This document shows, piece after piece, positions 16,527-25,137 of a stretch of 64,000 bases of DNA (position 1 is its first letter; each line of letters starts with the position of its first letter). Under the pieces are notes generated by a model. It saw only the letters and a program-made list of their open reading frames with translations. It was not told the DNA's origin and did no database searches. The stretch comes from Paenibacillus monticola. GTDB lineage: Bacteria; Bacillota; Bacilli; Paenibacillales; Paenibacillaceae. The DNA lies in contig NZ_WJXB01000018.1 in the NCBI RefSeq assembly GCF_009664975.1, forward strand, positions 1 through 64,000, in the 5' to 3' direction. Made by a program: the position numbers and the translations under genes.

Positions 16527-16780
16527 TTAATAAGCCAACCACCCGGCATCAGCCGTTATCACAGTACCATTCACAGAGCTTGCGGCATCCGAAGCCAAAA
16601 AACAAGGCTACACTGGCTATTTCACTGCTCTCCCCTGCTCGGGGCATGAGGACCATGCCTTCCCCAGCTTTGCATACTGATAGCCGACATTCTTCGTCAT
16701 TCCAACTACAGCATGCTTGGAGGCAGTATAGGCAAGCCCTGCGCGTGATCCGGTTACATTTAAAATAGAAATATCCATTT
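16527..16780 (-). pseudogene. remnant of a short-chain dehydrogenase/reductase gene
   Basis: Minus-strand translation from about 16780 gives ISILNVTGSRAGLAYTASKH followed by AVVGMTKNVGYQYAK. This is the SDR active-site helix with the catalytic Tyr and Lys (YTASK). In another frame, ending at the TAA at 16527-16529, the 3' end reads LASDAASSVNGTVITADAGW then LAY, the SDR C-terminus. Between them some 50 codons expected in the family are missing, and the frame changes. The N-terminal Rossmann half is absent. The dead end adjoins the 3' end of the Wzy-like gene. No intact reading frame exists, so this is a decayed gene. The stretch 16310-16526 holds nothing else I can name. Confidence 0.85.
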
Positions 16781-16789
16781 CACATAGCT

Positions 16790-19009
16790 TCAGTGAGCAA
16801 GTGAAAGTGGTTTGGCTTTTCCTTCCGAATCGCCAGCAGCGATCAACAATCCTCTCAGCCGCCAGTCTAAGCTGTCGGCTTCTTCGGTAACTCTGAAATG
16901 ACGGTCATTATGTCGCCCTCCGCGTATGTTCTCCTGCTCCACCAGCAAACGGTATTGCCGCAGAAGCTCCATCCCGGCAGCAGCACTGTTCTGAGCTTCC
17001 CCTACCCTCCCAGCTGCTAGTCTGCCCTGGCCCATCGCCAGCAGGCCTTCAACGACTCTCACCCGTTTAACATAGTTGTAGACATCAAGCTGTAAACTTC
17101 TCCGTATCCAATATAGTGCAACCCCCAGATTGTCCTCTCTCATCAAACGCTCTGCCAGCTCCCAGCTTAAAGCGGCATCTTCTGGAGCATACTTCAAGCT
17201 GCTCTGCAATAAGCTTGTTGCTTGGCCTGTCGGAAGCATGCGCGATAAAGCCACTATCGTTCCAGGCGCATATGGATTCCAGTCCAAGGACTTTTGCAGC
17301 AGTACTGTTCTTTCTGTAAAGGTGGTGACCTGCCCCGCTTGTCGATATAAATCTATACCTCTATAAGCATGTACTGACAGCAGGCTAAGACTTAGGCAAG
17401 CACAACAGACTGCAGCAGCAACAACTTGACTCGGATAGGAAAATCTGCGTGGAGCAGTTGGGCGATTGATCTGGTATGAGTAAGTAAAAGCTGACTGATT
17501 GACCGGTTTGAGAGGGGGGGCTGCAATAGCAGTTTGCCCCATTTCAGCAACAGCAAGCGCAGGCAGCCAGAGCAGCAGCAGCCAGACCAACCCGTAGCTC
17601 CAATCAAAATCAACAGCACTATGCAGAGTCAAGACCAGAAACGGCGGCAACAGCTGGGGTGCGGCCATTGCCAGCAGCCAGCCTGCCGCCAGCAGTATCA
17701 GGGCGGTGGCTGTAAGGCCGACAATGCCTAGGTTTAACAGTATATCGAGATAACCATTATGCACCTGGCTGCCCACGTAGGGGTGGGATTGGATGGCGAG
17801 ATAGGCACTGGCCCAGGTCTCGCCTCCGCGACCCAGCCAGGGAGCCTCTGCCGCGAGTTTCCACGCGTCGCGGTAAAAAAGCCCGCGCGCAGATACCGTC
17901 GATGACGGTCCGATGATGCGCGCGTGCACGTGCAGGAGGACGGCGGTGCCCGCCGCCGTCCAACCTACCGCCGCCAGTGCTAGCCCGGCGGCGCGGGTCC
18001 AGCCCGCCGCCGCACAGCGCTGGCGGCGGCACAGCCACAGGCCGGCTAGCAGCGCGCCGGCCCAGAGCCCGGCCAGCGCCAGCAGGCCGGGCAAGGGCTC
18101 TACCGCCAACCCGGCATGGGCCAGTTGGCGGTAGAGCAGTGCCGCAGCGGCCACGGGCGCGGCGCCAGCGGTAAGAAGCGGCGCGAGGAGCCGCCGCTTC
18201 CAAGGCAGTACGGCGGCCGCGGCGCAGGCCGCCGCCAGCCAAGCGCCGCGCGACTCGCTGAGCAGCAGCGCGGCTGCGTACGGAAATAACGGCAGCTGGC
18301 GCAGCAACGCTGATCGAGTGCTTGGCTTCGCGGAAACACCAGCGATGCTGAATAACCGCTCCAGAAGAAAAACGGCCATTACAGCACCAAATGTATTGGG
18401 ATATTCAAGCAGTCCGCCCAGTCTGGCACCTGTAACACTAACTCCCGATGCATTACTGTAGGCTATTGCAAAAGGGAGCGGCAAAACTCCACAGACTGCC
18501 AATAGAGCAGTAAGGCATAACGTCATTCCTACTCCGTGCCAAGCCGCGATGAGTAATCGACCCACTTGCCGATTACCAGCACAGGTATAGACCACAACAG
18601 CAAAACTGGCGTAAAGGCCCCAACGTAACAGTTCGTTCATTGTGCCTTGGGCAGATATAGATCCCCGTAGCAAGTGGATGGCATAGAGAGCGAGAATCAG
18701 AACAGAACCGCCCAGCAGTACCACTCTTGCTCCTTGAGTTCTGCGTATACTGCCCTTTCTCTGTAGTACACTGTCCCCCGCAAGAACATTTCCCGATACT
18801 CCTTTATTCCCTTTCCTGTGAGCTACAACAAATTTAAGAACTATAATTACTGCACACAGAACAAACCATACTACTAAGAAAGCATACATCTCCTCAGCAA
18901 AAAAGAATCCGCGCAGCAAACATGCTGCTGCTCCGGCCCCTATAACTGCAGCTGCAGCAATATAATTTACTACGGGTTCCCAACCATACTCTATCTTCCC
19001 ACGGCACAT
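16790..19009 (-). CDS. O-antigen-ligase-family (Wzy_C) membrane protein with helical repeat tail
   Basis: A 739-residue polytopic membrane protein. There are about ten hydrophobic segments over residues 1-500, including the family region LLEYPNTFGAVMAVFLLERL and a large loop with WLGRGGETWASAYLAIQSHP and VGSQVHNGYLDILLNLGIVG, which resembles the Wzy/WaaL periplasmic catalytic loop with its conserved His. The C-terminal part (about 530-720) is soluble with TPR-like helices (DLYRQAGQ, ALSWELAERLM, ALYWIRRSL). Such proteins polymerise or ligate glycans outside the membrane; the substrate is unknown. No glycosyltransferase genes are adjacent. The middle (about 17800-18300) is far richer in G+C than its surroundings. 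The ATG at 19009 has AGGGG upstream. Confidence 0.82.
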   Translation of the reverse strand: MCRGKIEYGWEPVVNYIAAAAVIGAGAAACLLRGFFFAEEMYAFLVVWFVLCAVIIVLKFVVAHRKGNKGVSGNVLAGDSVLQRKGSIRRTQGARVVLLGGSVLILALYAIHLLRGSISAQGTMNELLRWGLYASFAVVVYTCAGNRQVGRLLIAAWHGVGMTLCLTALLAVCGVLPLPFAIAYSNASGVSVTGARLGGLLEYPNTFGAVMAVFLLERLFSIAGVSAKPSTRSALLRQLPLFPYAAALLLSESRGAWLAAACAAAAVLPWKRRLLAPLLTAGAAPVAAAALLYRQLAHAGLAVEPLPGLLALAGLWAGALLAGLWLCRRQRCAAAGWTRAAGLALAAVGWTAAGTAVLLHVHARIIGPSSTVSARGLFYRDAWKLAAEAPWLGRGGETWASAYLAIQSHPYVGSQVHNGYLDILLNLGIVGLTATALILLAAGWLLAMAAPQLLPPFLVLTLHSAVDFDWSYGLVWLLLLWLPALAVAEMGQTAIAAPPLKPVNQSAFTYSYQINRPTAPRRFSYPSQVVAAAVCCACLSLSLLSVHAYRGIDLYRQAGQVTTFTERTVLLQKSLDWNPYAPGTIVALSRMLPTGQATSLLQSSLKYAPEDAALSWELAERLMREDNLGVALYWIRRSLQLDVYNYVKRVRVVEGLLAMGQGRLAAGRVGEAQNSAAAGMELLRQYRLLVEQENIRGGRHNDRHFRVTEEADSLDWRLRGLLIAAGDSEGKAKPLSLAH

Positions 19010-19066
19010 TTTAATTTCCCCTGTTTACTTAAGTTACCTCCAGTCTGCCCATATTTGCCCACAACC

Positions 19067-19103
19067 AAAACGGCCTACCTCCTGTAAGGAAGTAGGCCGT
19101 TTT
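19067..19103. terminator. strong terminator between the methyltransferase and Wzy-like genes
   Basis: Stem AAAACGGCCTACCTCC / GGAAGTAGGCCGTTTT with a 5-nt loop (one mismatch). The flanking A/T runs let it work on either strand. Confidence 0.85.
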
Positions 19104-19124
19104 GACGACACAAGACACAATTAT

Positions 19125-20318
19125 TTATCCCTGCACTGAAATTTCAGTGGGAAGCAGATCGGCGCATACCCGTTCAAGATAAGGCTTCGCGCCCAGGAAA
19201 TCGCGGAATGCACTGTATTCGCGCCATTTAGATGCGTTATCGCCGCCTGCGCTTTTGACCGCACGGATCAGAATGTTCTTCGGTGTATGCTCCATGTCGA
19301 TGAATTCTAGCAATTGGCTGCGGTAACCCATCAGATCCAGCAGCTTGGCACGAATGGCATCGGTAGCCAGAGCTGAGAAGCGCTCCTTCAGTATGCCGTG
19401 CGACAGCAAAGGGCTGAGCACATCACTCTCAATTTGGTTGAATAATTCATGCTGGCAGCAAGGCACAGACAGAATGACTGACGCACCCCAGCGTACCGCC
19501 TTTTCCAATGCTGCGTCTGTTGCGGTATCACAGGCGTGAAGGGTTACGACCATATCCACCTGCTCCAGTTCATTATATTCAGCAATATCACCAACAAGGA
19601 AATGGAGCTTATCATAACCCAGTCGTGCAGCAAGTTGTGCACAGTGCTCAATCACATCCGCTTTTAGGTCCAGACCTACAATATTCAGCTCCCGTTTCTC
19701 ACGGACTGCCAAATAATGATACAGGGCAAACGTCAAATAGGACTTACCGCAGCCAAAATCAACAATGGTCAACGGTCGCCCCGTCGGCAGATCGGCGAGC
19801 ACATCTTCCACCATCTCCAGAAAGCGATTGATCTGCCGGAACTTATCGTATTTCTTGGCCAGCACCTTGCCTTCAGCATTCATAATACCAAGTTCCACAA
19901 GAAACGGCACCGGCTGCCCATCTTCCAATACATAACGCTTGCGGCGGTTGTGAGCCAGATCCGGTACTTCTTGCTTACTTGGGGATTTGGTGAGTATCGA
20001 CACTTTGTATTTTTTGCTGACTAATATCTGATAATCAGCCTCTACGGTACAGATCAGGCCTTGACGGAATGTTTCTCTCAGTAAAAGTGTCAGTTCCTCC
20101 GCCGCTAATTCCACGGGTATATTGCGATGTTCAACCTTTGCACCAATGTAATAGGCAAACTGGTGATGAAGCTTGCCCTTTAATTCAACAGGTTTAATTT
20201 GCACCTTCGTGTAGGAGGCCTCTCCTTTATTGCGCAATTGGCTTAAGGTCGCCGTAATCAAAGTACGGTCGCTAATTAGTTGTTCAATAAGAGCTTTTAA
20301 AGATTCCACAACGCACAT
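19125..20318 (-). CDS. class I SAM-dependent methyltransferase (Methyltransf_32-like)
   Basis: A 397-residue protein with a class I Rossmann core. Motif I is LTIVDFGCGKSYLTFALYHY near residue 185, then an acidic strand end NIVGLDLKADVIEHC. The loop VVTLHACDTATDAAL and the segment ILSVPCCQHELF are characteristic of the METTL25-like/Methyltransf_32 group. The first 170 residues form an additional N-terminal domain. The target (RNA, protein or small molecule) is not known. The ATG at 20318 is used with only a weak site (GAAAGTGAG), so the exact start is uncertain. Confidence 0.85.
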   Translation of the reverse strand: MCVVESLKALIEQLISDRTLITATLSQLRNKGEASYTKVQIKPVELKGKLHHQFAYYIGAKVEHRNIPVELAAEELTLLLRETFRQGLICTVEADYQILVSKKYKVSILTKSPSKQEVPDLAHNRRKRYVLEDGQPVPFLVELGIMNAEGKVLAKKYDKFRQINRFLEMVEDVLADLPTGRPLTIVDFGCGKSYLTFALYHYLAVREKRELNIVGLDLKADVIEHCAQLAARLGYDKLHFLVGDIAEYNELEQVDMVVTLHACDTATDAALEKAVRWGASVILSVPCCQHELFNQIESDVLSPLLSHGILKERFSALATDAIRAKLLDLMGYRSQLLEFIDMEHTPKNILIRAVKSAGGDNASKWREYSAFRDFLGAKPYLERVCADLLPTEISVQG

Positions 20319-20409
20319 CTCACTTTCGGATTAAAAATTCGATTAACATACATTATATCATGGTCTACCAAGAGTGCAGTTAGCTCCTTAAATATTGGTA
20401 TTGGCGGAT

Positions 20410-21084
20410 TTAAAGAATATTAGACTCCGCGGGGATCACGTTGAGCCTGCACCATTCTTGTATTCCCTGTTTCACTTCCTCCAAGGGAAGATTACCTTGT
20501 TCCAAATCGACAGGCGATATAAGCAGCAGCCGCCCATACAGCTCCGCTCCCGCCATTGCCACATCTTCACCCTGTTCCCACAGCCTGTAAAGACTGTCCT
20601 CGGCTTTACCGAAACGTCCAACCGATTCCATATAAGCCAGCAACAGCCGCTCCGTCTTGACCGGAAGCCGGTAAGCCTGCACTTCCTGCAGCAGCTCATT
20701 AATATCTTGCGTCATACTCAGCAGTTCACGATCAGCACCATTCAGATCCGCGTACAAATATAAATGCAACGCCCGCATACTTCTGAATAACGCTGCTTCC
20801 TTATTGTTGTTCCCGGCATAAATGCTGCCTTCTTCTTTCAGCAGCCGGGCCACTCCTTGTAATTTGTCGGATTCGATCACACCGCCCAGACGATACATAT
20901 CTATAATGTCCTCCACGGACAGTGAATTCAAAAGTCGGGAGTTCAGCCGGAAGTGCCGGTTCAGCAGCTCATCGACTTCCCATAATGCTTCCGTCGTCTT
21001 CCGCTCCTGTTTCAGAGTCATTACCTTGGCAACCATCGCCGTCATGTCCTCAATCATCCGGACAATATAATCTCTTCGAAACAT
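20410..21084 (-). CDS. helical DUF6483-like protein of unknown function
   Basis: A 224-residue soluble, almost wholly helical protein (MFRRDYIVRMIEDMTAMVAK at the start, TPR-like helices over 95-190). It resembles a Firmicute family of unknown function annotated as DUF6483. There are no catalytic motifs, signal peptide or membrane segment. The ATG at 21084 has AAGGGG 8 nt upstream; an in-frame GTG three codons earlier overlaps that site. It is a single gene. Confidence 0.75.
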   Translation of the reverse strand: MFRRDYIVRMIEDMTAMVAKVMTLKQERKTTEALWEVDELLNRHFRLNSRLLNSLSVEDIIDMYRLGGVIESDKLQGVARLLKEEGSIYAGNNNKEAALFRSMRALHLYLYADLNGADRELLSMTQDINELLQEVQAYRLPVKTERLLLAYMESVGRFGKAEDSLYRLWEQGEDVAMAGAELYGRLLLISPVDLEQGNLPLEEVKQGIQEWCRLNVIPAESNIL

Positions 21085-21215
21085 GCTGTACACCCCTTTT
21101 CTAATACCTTGGCTGTAAATCTCTCTGATTAATCTTAAACCATTCCCGAGTACTATGCCATTCTATAGATGGAAATCCCAAGACCTTGACAGGAAAACAA
21201 TAGATATAATACACT

Positions 21216-21243
21216 AGATCCAGCTACGATCTGGATTACAGAT
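21216..21243. promoter_or_regulatory. overlapping inverted repeats upstream of the HTH-MFS operon
   Basis: ATCCAG-ctacgat-CTGGAT (21218-21236) and ATCTG-gatta-CAGAT (21229-21243) overlap just after a TATAAT sequence (21204-21209). TTGACA lies at 21187-21192, but the 11-13-nt spacing is short. The repeats sit where an autoregulating repressor would bind. The proposal rests on symmetry only. Confidence 0.35.
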
Positions 21244-21309
21244 CGAACTATGAAATAGATCATCTACAGCAATCGTTCCAACTTATCGTTCAATCAGGAG
21301 GCAACAACC

Positions 21310-21861
21310 ATGAAGAATAACCCACACGGACAACAAGAAGCAGGTAATGATAACCTTCAACCGCAGATCCAGCTGCACGATAGCAATACTCCACTGCAGG
21401 TTACACCTGAGCAGGATAAATTATTGGAAAGTGCATTACGAATTAAAATTATGCATGCTCTTGCTGGAGATCCCCGCACCTCCAAACAAGTTGCTGAAGA
21501 ACTGCAGAAGACTCCAGGAAACATCCATTACCATATCATCAAGCTGTTTGAAGGCGGATTGCTTGAACTCGTCCGTACCGAAGTCGCCGGAGGAATTGTC
21601 CAAAAATTTTACCGCTCCAAAGCTACCTGGTTCCGGTCAGAGAATTTTAGCGGCTTTCAGTTTCAGAAAGAGGATACTGTCGAGCATTTCACGACAAGAC
21701 TGACGTTATCCGCACGCGAGCTGGAGTCCTTCCAGCAAGACCTAAAGCAGTTCATTTCCACGTGGGAATCCAAAATCACCCATGGTGAAGAATATGGTGT
21801 TGATATCGCCATTGGCCGCTTACGCGCCGATTCCACCCAACAGTTAGGTGGTGAATCCTAA
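21310..21861 (+). CDS. ArsR-like winged-helix transcriptional regulator
   Basis: A 183-residue regulator. A disordered, Gln/Asn-rich N-terminus (1-35) is followed by a winged helix (about 40-105) with ALRIKIMHALAGDPRTSKQV, the recognition helix TPGNIHYHIIKLFEGGLLEL, and a wing ending IVQKFYRSKA. The C-terminal helices (120-165) probably dimerise. No metal-binding Cys pattern is seen. It has an AGGAGG site and its stop overlaps the MFS start by one base (TAATG). It therefore very likely controls the exporter. Confidence 0.88.
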   Translation: MKNNPHGQQEAGNDNLQPQIQLHDSNTPLQVTPEQDKLLESALRIKIMHALAGDPRTSKQVAEELQKTPGNIHYHIIKLFEGGLLELVRTEVAGGIVQKFYRSKATWFRSENFSGFQFQKEDTVEHFTTRLTLSARELESFQQDLKQFISTWESKITHGEEYGVDIAIGRLRADSTQQLGGES

Positions 21862-23174
21862 TGATACCAGTCCACACACCTGAAAAGGCCAGCAGCAATC
21901 CGCTGCGGGGATTTGCTGCTCCTTTTGCCAGCTCACGAGCGTTCCTTTATCTATGGCTGGGGCATCTTATCTCTTTTCTGGGCAGCTCAATAACGATGGT
22001 TATTCTCCCTGTATTGGTTTATTCCATGACTGGCTCTACAACGATCATGGGCTTTGTCATGGCTGCCTACATGCTGCCCAATGTACTCATGCTCCCGATC
22101 TCTGGACATATTGTTGACCGGTATGACCGGGTAAGGATTATGATGCTGGCGGATATATTCCGTAGTGTCATCATGCTGACAACTGCGGTCCTCTCGTTAT
22201 CGGGTCTGCTCAGTATTCCACTGTTATTTGTATTAGTAGGCTTCTATGGTCTGCTTGACGGACTATTTCAGCCCGCTTATGCCGCAGTCCGTGCTACCGT
22301 ATTCACACCTGACATTCGAAATGCAGCCAATTCGCTAACGCAAATGACCACGCAAACGGTAAGGCTGATCGGCCCAGCGCTCGGCGGATTGTTGATTACT
22401 CATCTGTCCGCAGGTTTCGGATTCGGCATGAATGCCTTAACTTATTTATTATCATTTCTCTGCCTTATCTATTTGCGCAAATTCCTGATCGTCCGATTAA
22501 GGCCCGAACTCTCGGCACCGCCTTTGCTCAGCGACCCATTTTCTCCAGCACCTGAAGTTCAATCCGCACCGGACTGGAAGGCAGACTTCAAAGAAGGAGT
22601 AGCTGTGCTGCGGAGCAATCCTTGGTTGTGGATTACGATTTTAGCTTTTTCGTTTATTAATATTTGTTATGCGGGAATTACAAGTATTCTTGTTCCGTGG
22701 CTCTTTAAGATTCATCATGGTTGGGAGCCTTACCTTTACGGCCTTGCTGTCACCTTCTCTGGTGTAGGCGCAATCGTCGGAGGATTGCTGTACGGCATGA
22801 GGCCACAATGGAGTCATCGGGGTCTTATGGCTTATGGCGGAGCTTTTCTTAGCGGATTGGCACTGTTGCTGCTACCCTTTGTCCCTACACCAATAGGGGC
22901 AATCGCTCTATTCGCTTTAGATGGCTTTGGTCTTATGATCTTCGGCCTCATCTGGGAGATCAGCCTGCAGGAGCTTGTCCCACAGGAGGCCTTCGGACGG
23001 GTAGCCAGTCTGGATTTACTAGGTTCCTTCGCCCTGCTGCCAGTAGGATATATTCTTGTCGGATGGTTGGCGGACCTCATAGGCGGCGTCGCTACTATCG
23101 CTATTTTTGCCGGAAGCGGTATGGCCTGTATTGCACTGGTTCTAAGCATCCCGGCCATTCGCAAGTTTCAATAG
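21861..23174 (+). CDS. MFS efflux transporter (MFS_3 / macrolide-efflux type)
   Basis: A 437-residue major-facilitator protein with twelve predicted membrane segments. The loop 2-3 signature is SGHIVDRYDRVRIMMLADI (G-x-x-x-D-R-x-x-R form). The central loop (about 205-250) is long and polar. Similar proteins export drugs or siderophores; the substrate cannot be told. It is translationally coupled to the upstream regulator by a one-base overlap, which points to ligand-induced efflux. Confidence 0.9.
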   Translation: MIPVHTPEKASSNPLRGFAAPFASSRAFLYLWLGHLISFLGSSITMVILPVLVYSMTGSTTIMGFVMAAYMLPNVLMLPISGHIVDRYDRVRIMMLADIFRSVIMLTTAVLSLSGLLSIPLLFVLVGFYGLLDGLFQPAYAAVRATVFTPDIRNAANSLTQMTTQTVRLIGPALGGLLITHLSAGFGFGMNALTYLLSFLCLIYLRKFLIVRLRPELSAPPLLSDPFSPAPEVQSAPDWKADFKEGVAVLRSNPWLWITILAFSFINICYAGITSILVPWLFKIHHGWEPYLYGLAVTFSGVGAIVGGLLYGMRPQWSHRGLMAYGGAFLSGLALLLLPFVPTPIGAIALFALDGFGLMIFGLIWEISLQELVPQEAFGRVASLDLLGSFALLPVGYILVGWLADLIGGVATIAIFAGSGMACIALVLSIPAIRKFQ

Positions 23175-23178
23175 AGAC

Positions 23179-23232
23179 TAGCAGAAAGAGGCAGCCCACG
23201 CCAAATCCAGCGGGGACTGCCTCTTTCTGCTA
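23179..23232. terminator. long hairpin between convergent genes
   Basis: A perfect 17-bp stem TAGCAGAAAGAGGCAG... / ...CTGCCTCTTTCTGCTA separates the MFS gene (+) from the hydrolase gene (-). There is little T tract, so termination may rely on the long stem. Confidence 0.7.
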
Positions 23233-23251
23233 CTTAATGAATCCACAGCAG

Positions 23252-24046
23252 CTATTTCTGTACAGCGGCTTGAACAAAGTCCTTAATGATGCCAGCTAAT
23301 TGTTCTGGCGCTTCGTACATGCTCATATGGCCTACCCCAGGAATCGTCGCTTGCGTTACATTGGATTTGTCCGAAGTGAAAATTCTTTCAGGCGGTACAT
23401 GTGCGTCCTTCTCTCCGGCAACGAGCAATATCGGAAGCTCACTGGCTGAGATCACGTCACGGCGGTCCGGACGCTCACGCATAGCCAGTGCTGCTCCTGC
23501 TGCACCCTGTGGAGGCGTTCTGTAACCTATCTCCTTTGTACGCTCCAACAGCTGTGGAGCGGCTTCAGCCGTTTCTGGAGCGAATAGTCCAGGTACCAGC
23601 GCATCTACAAAGGCGGTAATTCCCTCATTTTGAATCGTGCTGACGCTTTTCAGACGTTTCTCTTTAGCCTCTTCACTATCTGAATATCCAGTGGAATGAA
23701 TGAGCCCAAAGCCCTGTAAGCGGGAGGCGTAACGCTGTGCAAAGGACAGTGTAATGTAGCCGCCTAGTGAGTGGCCCAATAAAGTGACCTGCGAAATCTC
23801 AAGCGTATCCAGCACGGATAACACATCATCCGCCATCTGTTCAACGCTGTAAGCTCCAAGTGGAGCATCCGAAGTACCATGACCACGCAAATCAAGGGCT
23901 ATGATGCGGTAGGTGCCGCTTAAGGCAGGAATGACTTTCTCCCAATAATCGGCGCTGCCGCAAAACCCGTGCAGCAATACGATAACTTCACCTTCGCCTT
24001 GATCAGTAAAGTTAATATTACTTCCGTTTGAGTGAACTGTTTCCAT
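23252..24046 (-). CDS. alpha/beta hydrolase
   Basis: A 264-residue alpha/beta-hydrolase-fold enzyme. The oxyanion segment is LLHGFCGSADYW, the nucleophile elbow is GHSLGG (Ser93), the acid is in LLVAGEKDAHVPPE and the catalytic His is in GVGHMSMYE near the end. The cap domain (about 120-195) is helical. Its role as an esterase, lipase or other hydrolase is unresolved. No signal peptide is seen, so it is cytoplasmic. It is a single gene. Confidence 0.9.
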   Translation of the reverse strand: METVHSNGSNINFTDQGEGEVIVLLHGFCGSADYWEKVIPALSGTYRIIALDLRGHGTSDAPLGAYSVEQMADDVLSVLDTLEISQVTLLGHSLGGYITLSFAQRYASRLQGFGLIHSTGYSDSEEAKEKRLKSVSTIQNEGITAFVDALVPGLFAPETAEAAPQLLERTKEIGYRTPPQGAAGAALAMRERPDRRDVISASELPILLVAGEKDAHVPPERIFTSDKSNVTQATIPGVGHMSMYEAPEQLAGIIKDFVQAAVQK

Positions 24047-24117
24047 TAGTTGATTCCTTCTTTCTATGTAAAAAGTGTTAACTATTATTAAGCTAATACC
24101 GTCTCCTTGAAACTTTC

Positions 24118-24645
24118 TTAACGTACCCGCCCGAATCCTGCTGCCGCCGCATCGGCAATCTGTTCAGCCATAAGCATGACTCTGTACAGCGGAGTTGTCT
24201 GTAATGTCCGATAGGGCTTGGGACCGTTAATATCAACAATGGCAGCAAGACTATAATGCCCTACAGCCGGTAAGTGTAGTCCGACCGATTGTGCTGGCTG
24301 CAATGGTTCGTGAGCGGCAAAAAAGAAGCCAAGCGCAAGCGGAGGTCCCAAGCAGGCATCAATGGCTATCACAATATGCTCAGCAGGTATGCCACCTATA
24401 CGAACCACCAGATTATCTGCATCACACGGAGACGGAAGCGTGCCAACCACATGCGAAAAGCCGTACTCCAATAGTTTACTGCCTGTCAGCGGACCTAGAG
24501 CATCCCCTGTAGAACGGTCTGTTCCGATACAAAGGAAGGTGATTTGCTCTACCACATGTTGTTCTGCAATTTCCCGAAAGAAGGAACTTAGCTCATCAGC
24601 TTTCATTCTGCTCCGATTCCCACTGCCCTGCTCCCTAATCGCCAA
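24118..24645 (-). CDS. yyaC: YyaC-type spore protein (DUF1256)
   Basis: A 175-residue member of the YyaC/DUF1256 family, related in fold to the germination protease GPR and made in sporulating Firmicutes. The family motif FLCIGTDRSTGDALGPLTG is intact near residue 37, together with ADNLVVRIGG, AIDACLGPPLALG and VGHYSLAAIVDINGPKPYRT. It supports a spore-forming host. The start shown is TTG at 24645 with a GGAGG 11 nt upstream; an ATG at 24606 is an alternative. Confidence 0.9.
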   Translation of the reverse strand: MAIREQGSGNRSRMKADELSSFFREIAEQHVVEQITFLCIGTDRSTGDALGPLTGSKLLEYGFSHVVGTLPSPCDADNLVVRIGGIPAEHIVIAIDACLGPPLALGFFFAAHEPLQPAQSVGLHLPAVGHYSLAAIVDINGPKPYRTLQTTPLYRVMLMAEQIADAAAAGFGRVR

Positions 24646-24760
24646 TGCCTTCGCTCCCTCCGATGTGAATGACCCTCTTAAATTACCTTTAATTTTACAT
24701 GATTTTAGCTATCCTCACAAAAAAATGGTGGTACAGCACCCAAACATGATAAAATAAAGG

Positions 24761-25021
24761 ATGAATACACCGAGCAGAGAGGATGTTAGTGACCCAATGG
24801 ATTTAACAAAGCCTAGTCAGGAAAATGTTGAATATATGATCGAAGGTATCAAAACGAAACTAAAGATGGCCAGTGCCGCAGCTATGCAGGCATCCGCATT
24901 CTCGGTGAATAACTATGAGGATATTCTTGATGTTTACGAAGTAACTATGGGCAGTGATAGACTCAGCATTTCCCAGGTGGAAGCGCTCGTGTCCGAGCTC
25001 GGACGTCTGCGGCAAAAATAA
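24761..25021 (+). CDS. yfkK: UPF0435 / DUF1128 protein (YfkK-like)
   Basis: An 86-residue small helical protein. The core KPSQENVEYMIEGIKTKLKM with the later RLSISQVEALVSELGRLR matches B. subtilis YfkK; its function is unknown. The family N-terminus corresponds to the ATG at 24797 (MDLTKPSQ), so the first 12 residues of the longer frame may not be translated. Neither start has an ideally placed site. It diverges from yyaC. Confidence 0.85.
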   Translation: MNTPSREDVSDPMDLTKPSQENVEYMIEGIKTKLKMASAAAMQASAFSVNNYEDILDVYEVTMGSDRLSISQVEALVSELGRLRQK

Positions 25022-25033
25022 ATCAGCTTTTTC

Positions 25034-25099
25034 GCAAAAGAGCCCCTTGCTCTGCTTCCACCAATTCGGTGGATTAGTAGGGCAAGAGGCTCTTTTGCT
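25034..25099. terminator. long imperfect hairpin between convergent genes
   Basis: GCAAAAGAGCCCCTTGC pairs with GCAAGAGGCTCTTTTGC, enclosing a smaller CCACC-aattc-GGTGG hairpin. It separates the DUF1128 gene (+) and the asparaginase gene (-). Confidence 0.7.
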
Positions 25100-25137
25100 G
25101 TGCACTTTGTTACGGCAGGACTGGACAGCTACTCTAA

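Noticed and set aside
17757-18242. A 161-codon frame on the minus strand, very rich in Arg, Ala and Gly, within the Wzy-like gene
   Set aside because: It lies entirely inside a well-supported membrane-protein gene in another frame and results from the GC-rich core, where stop codons are rare.
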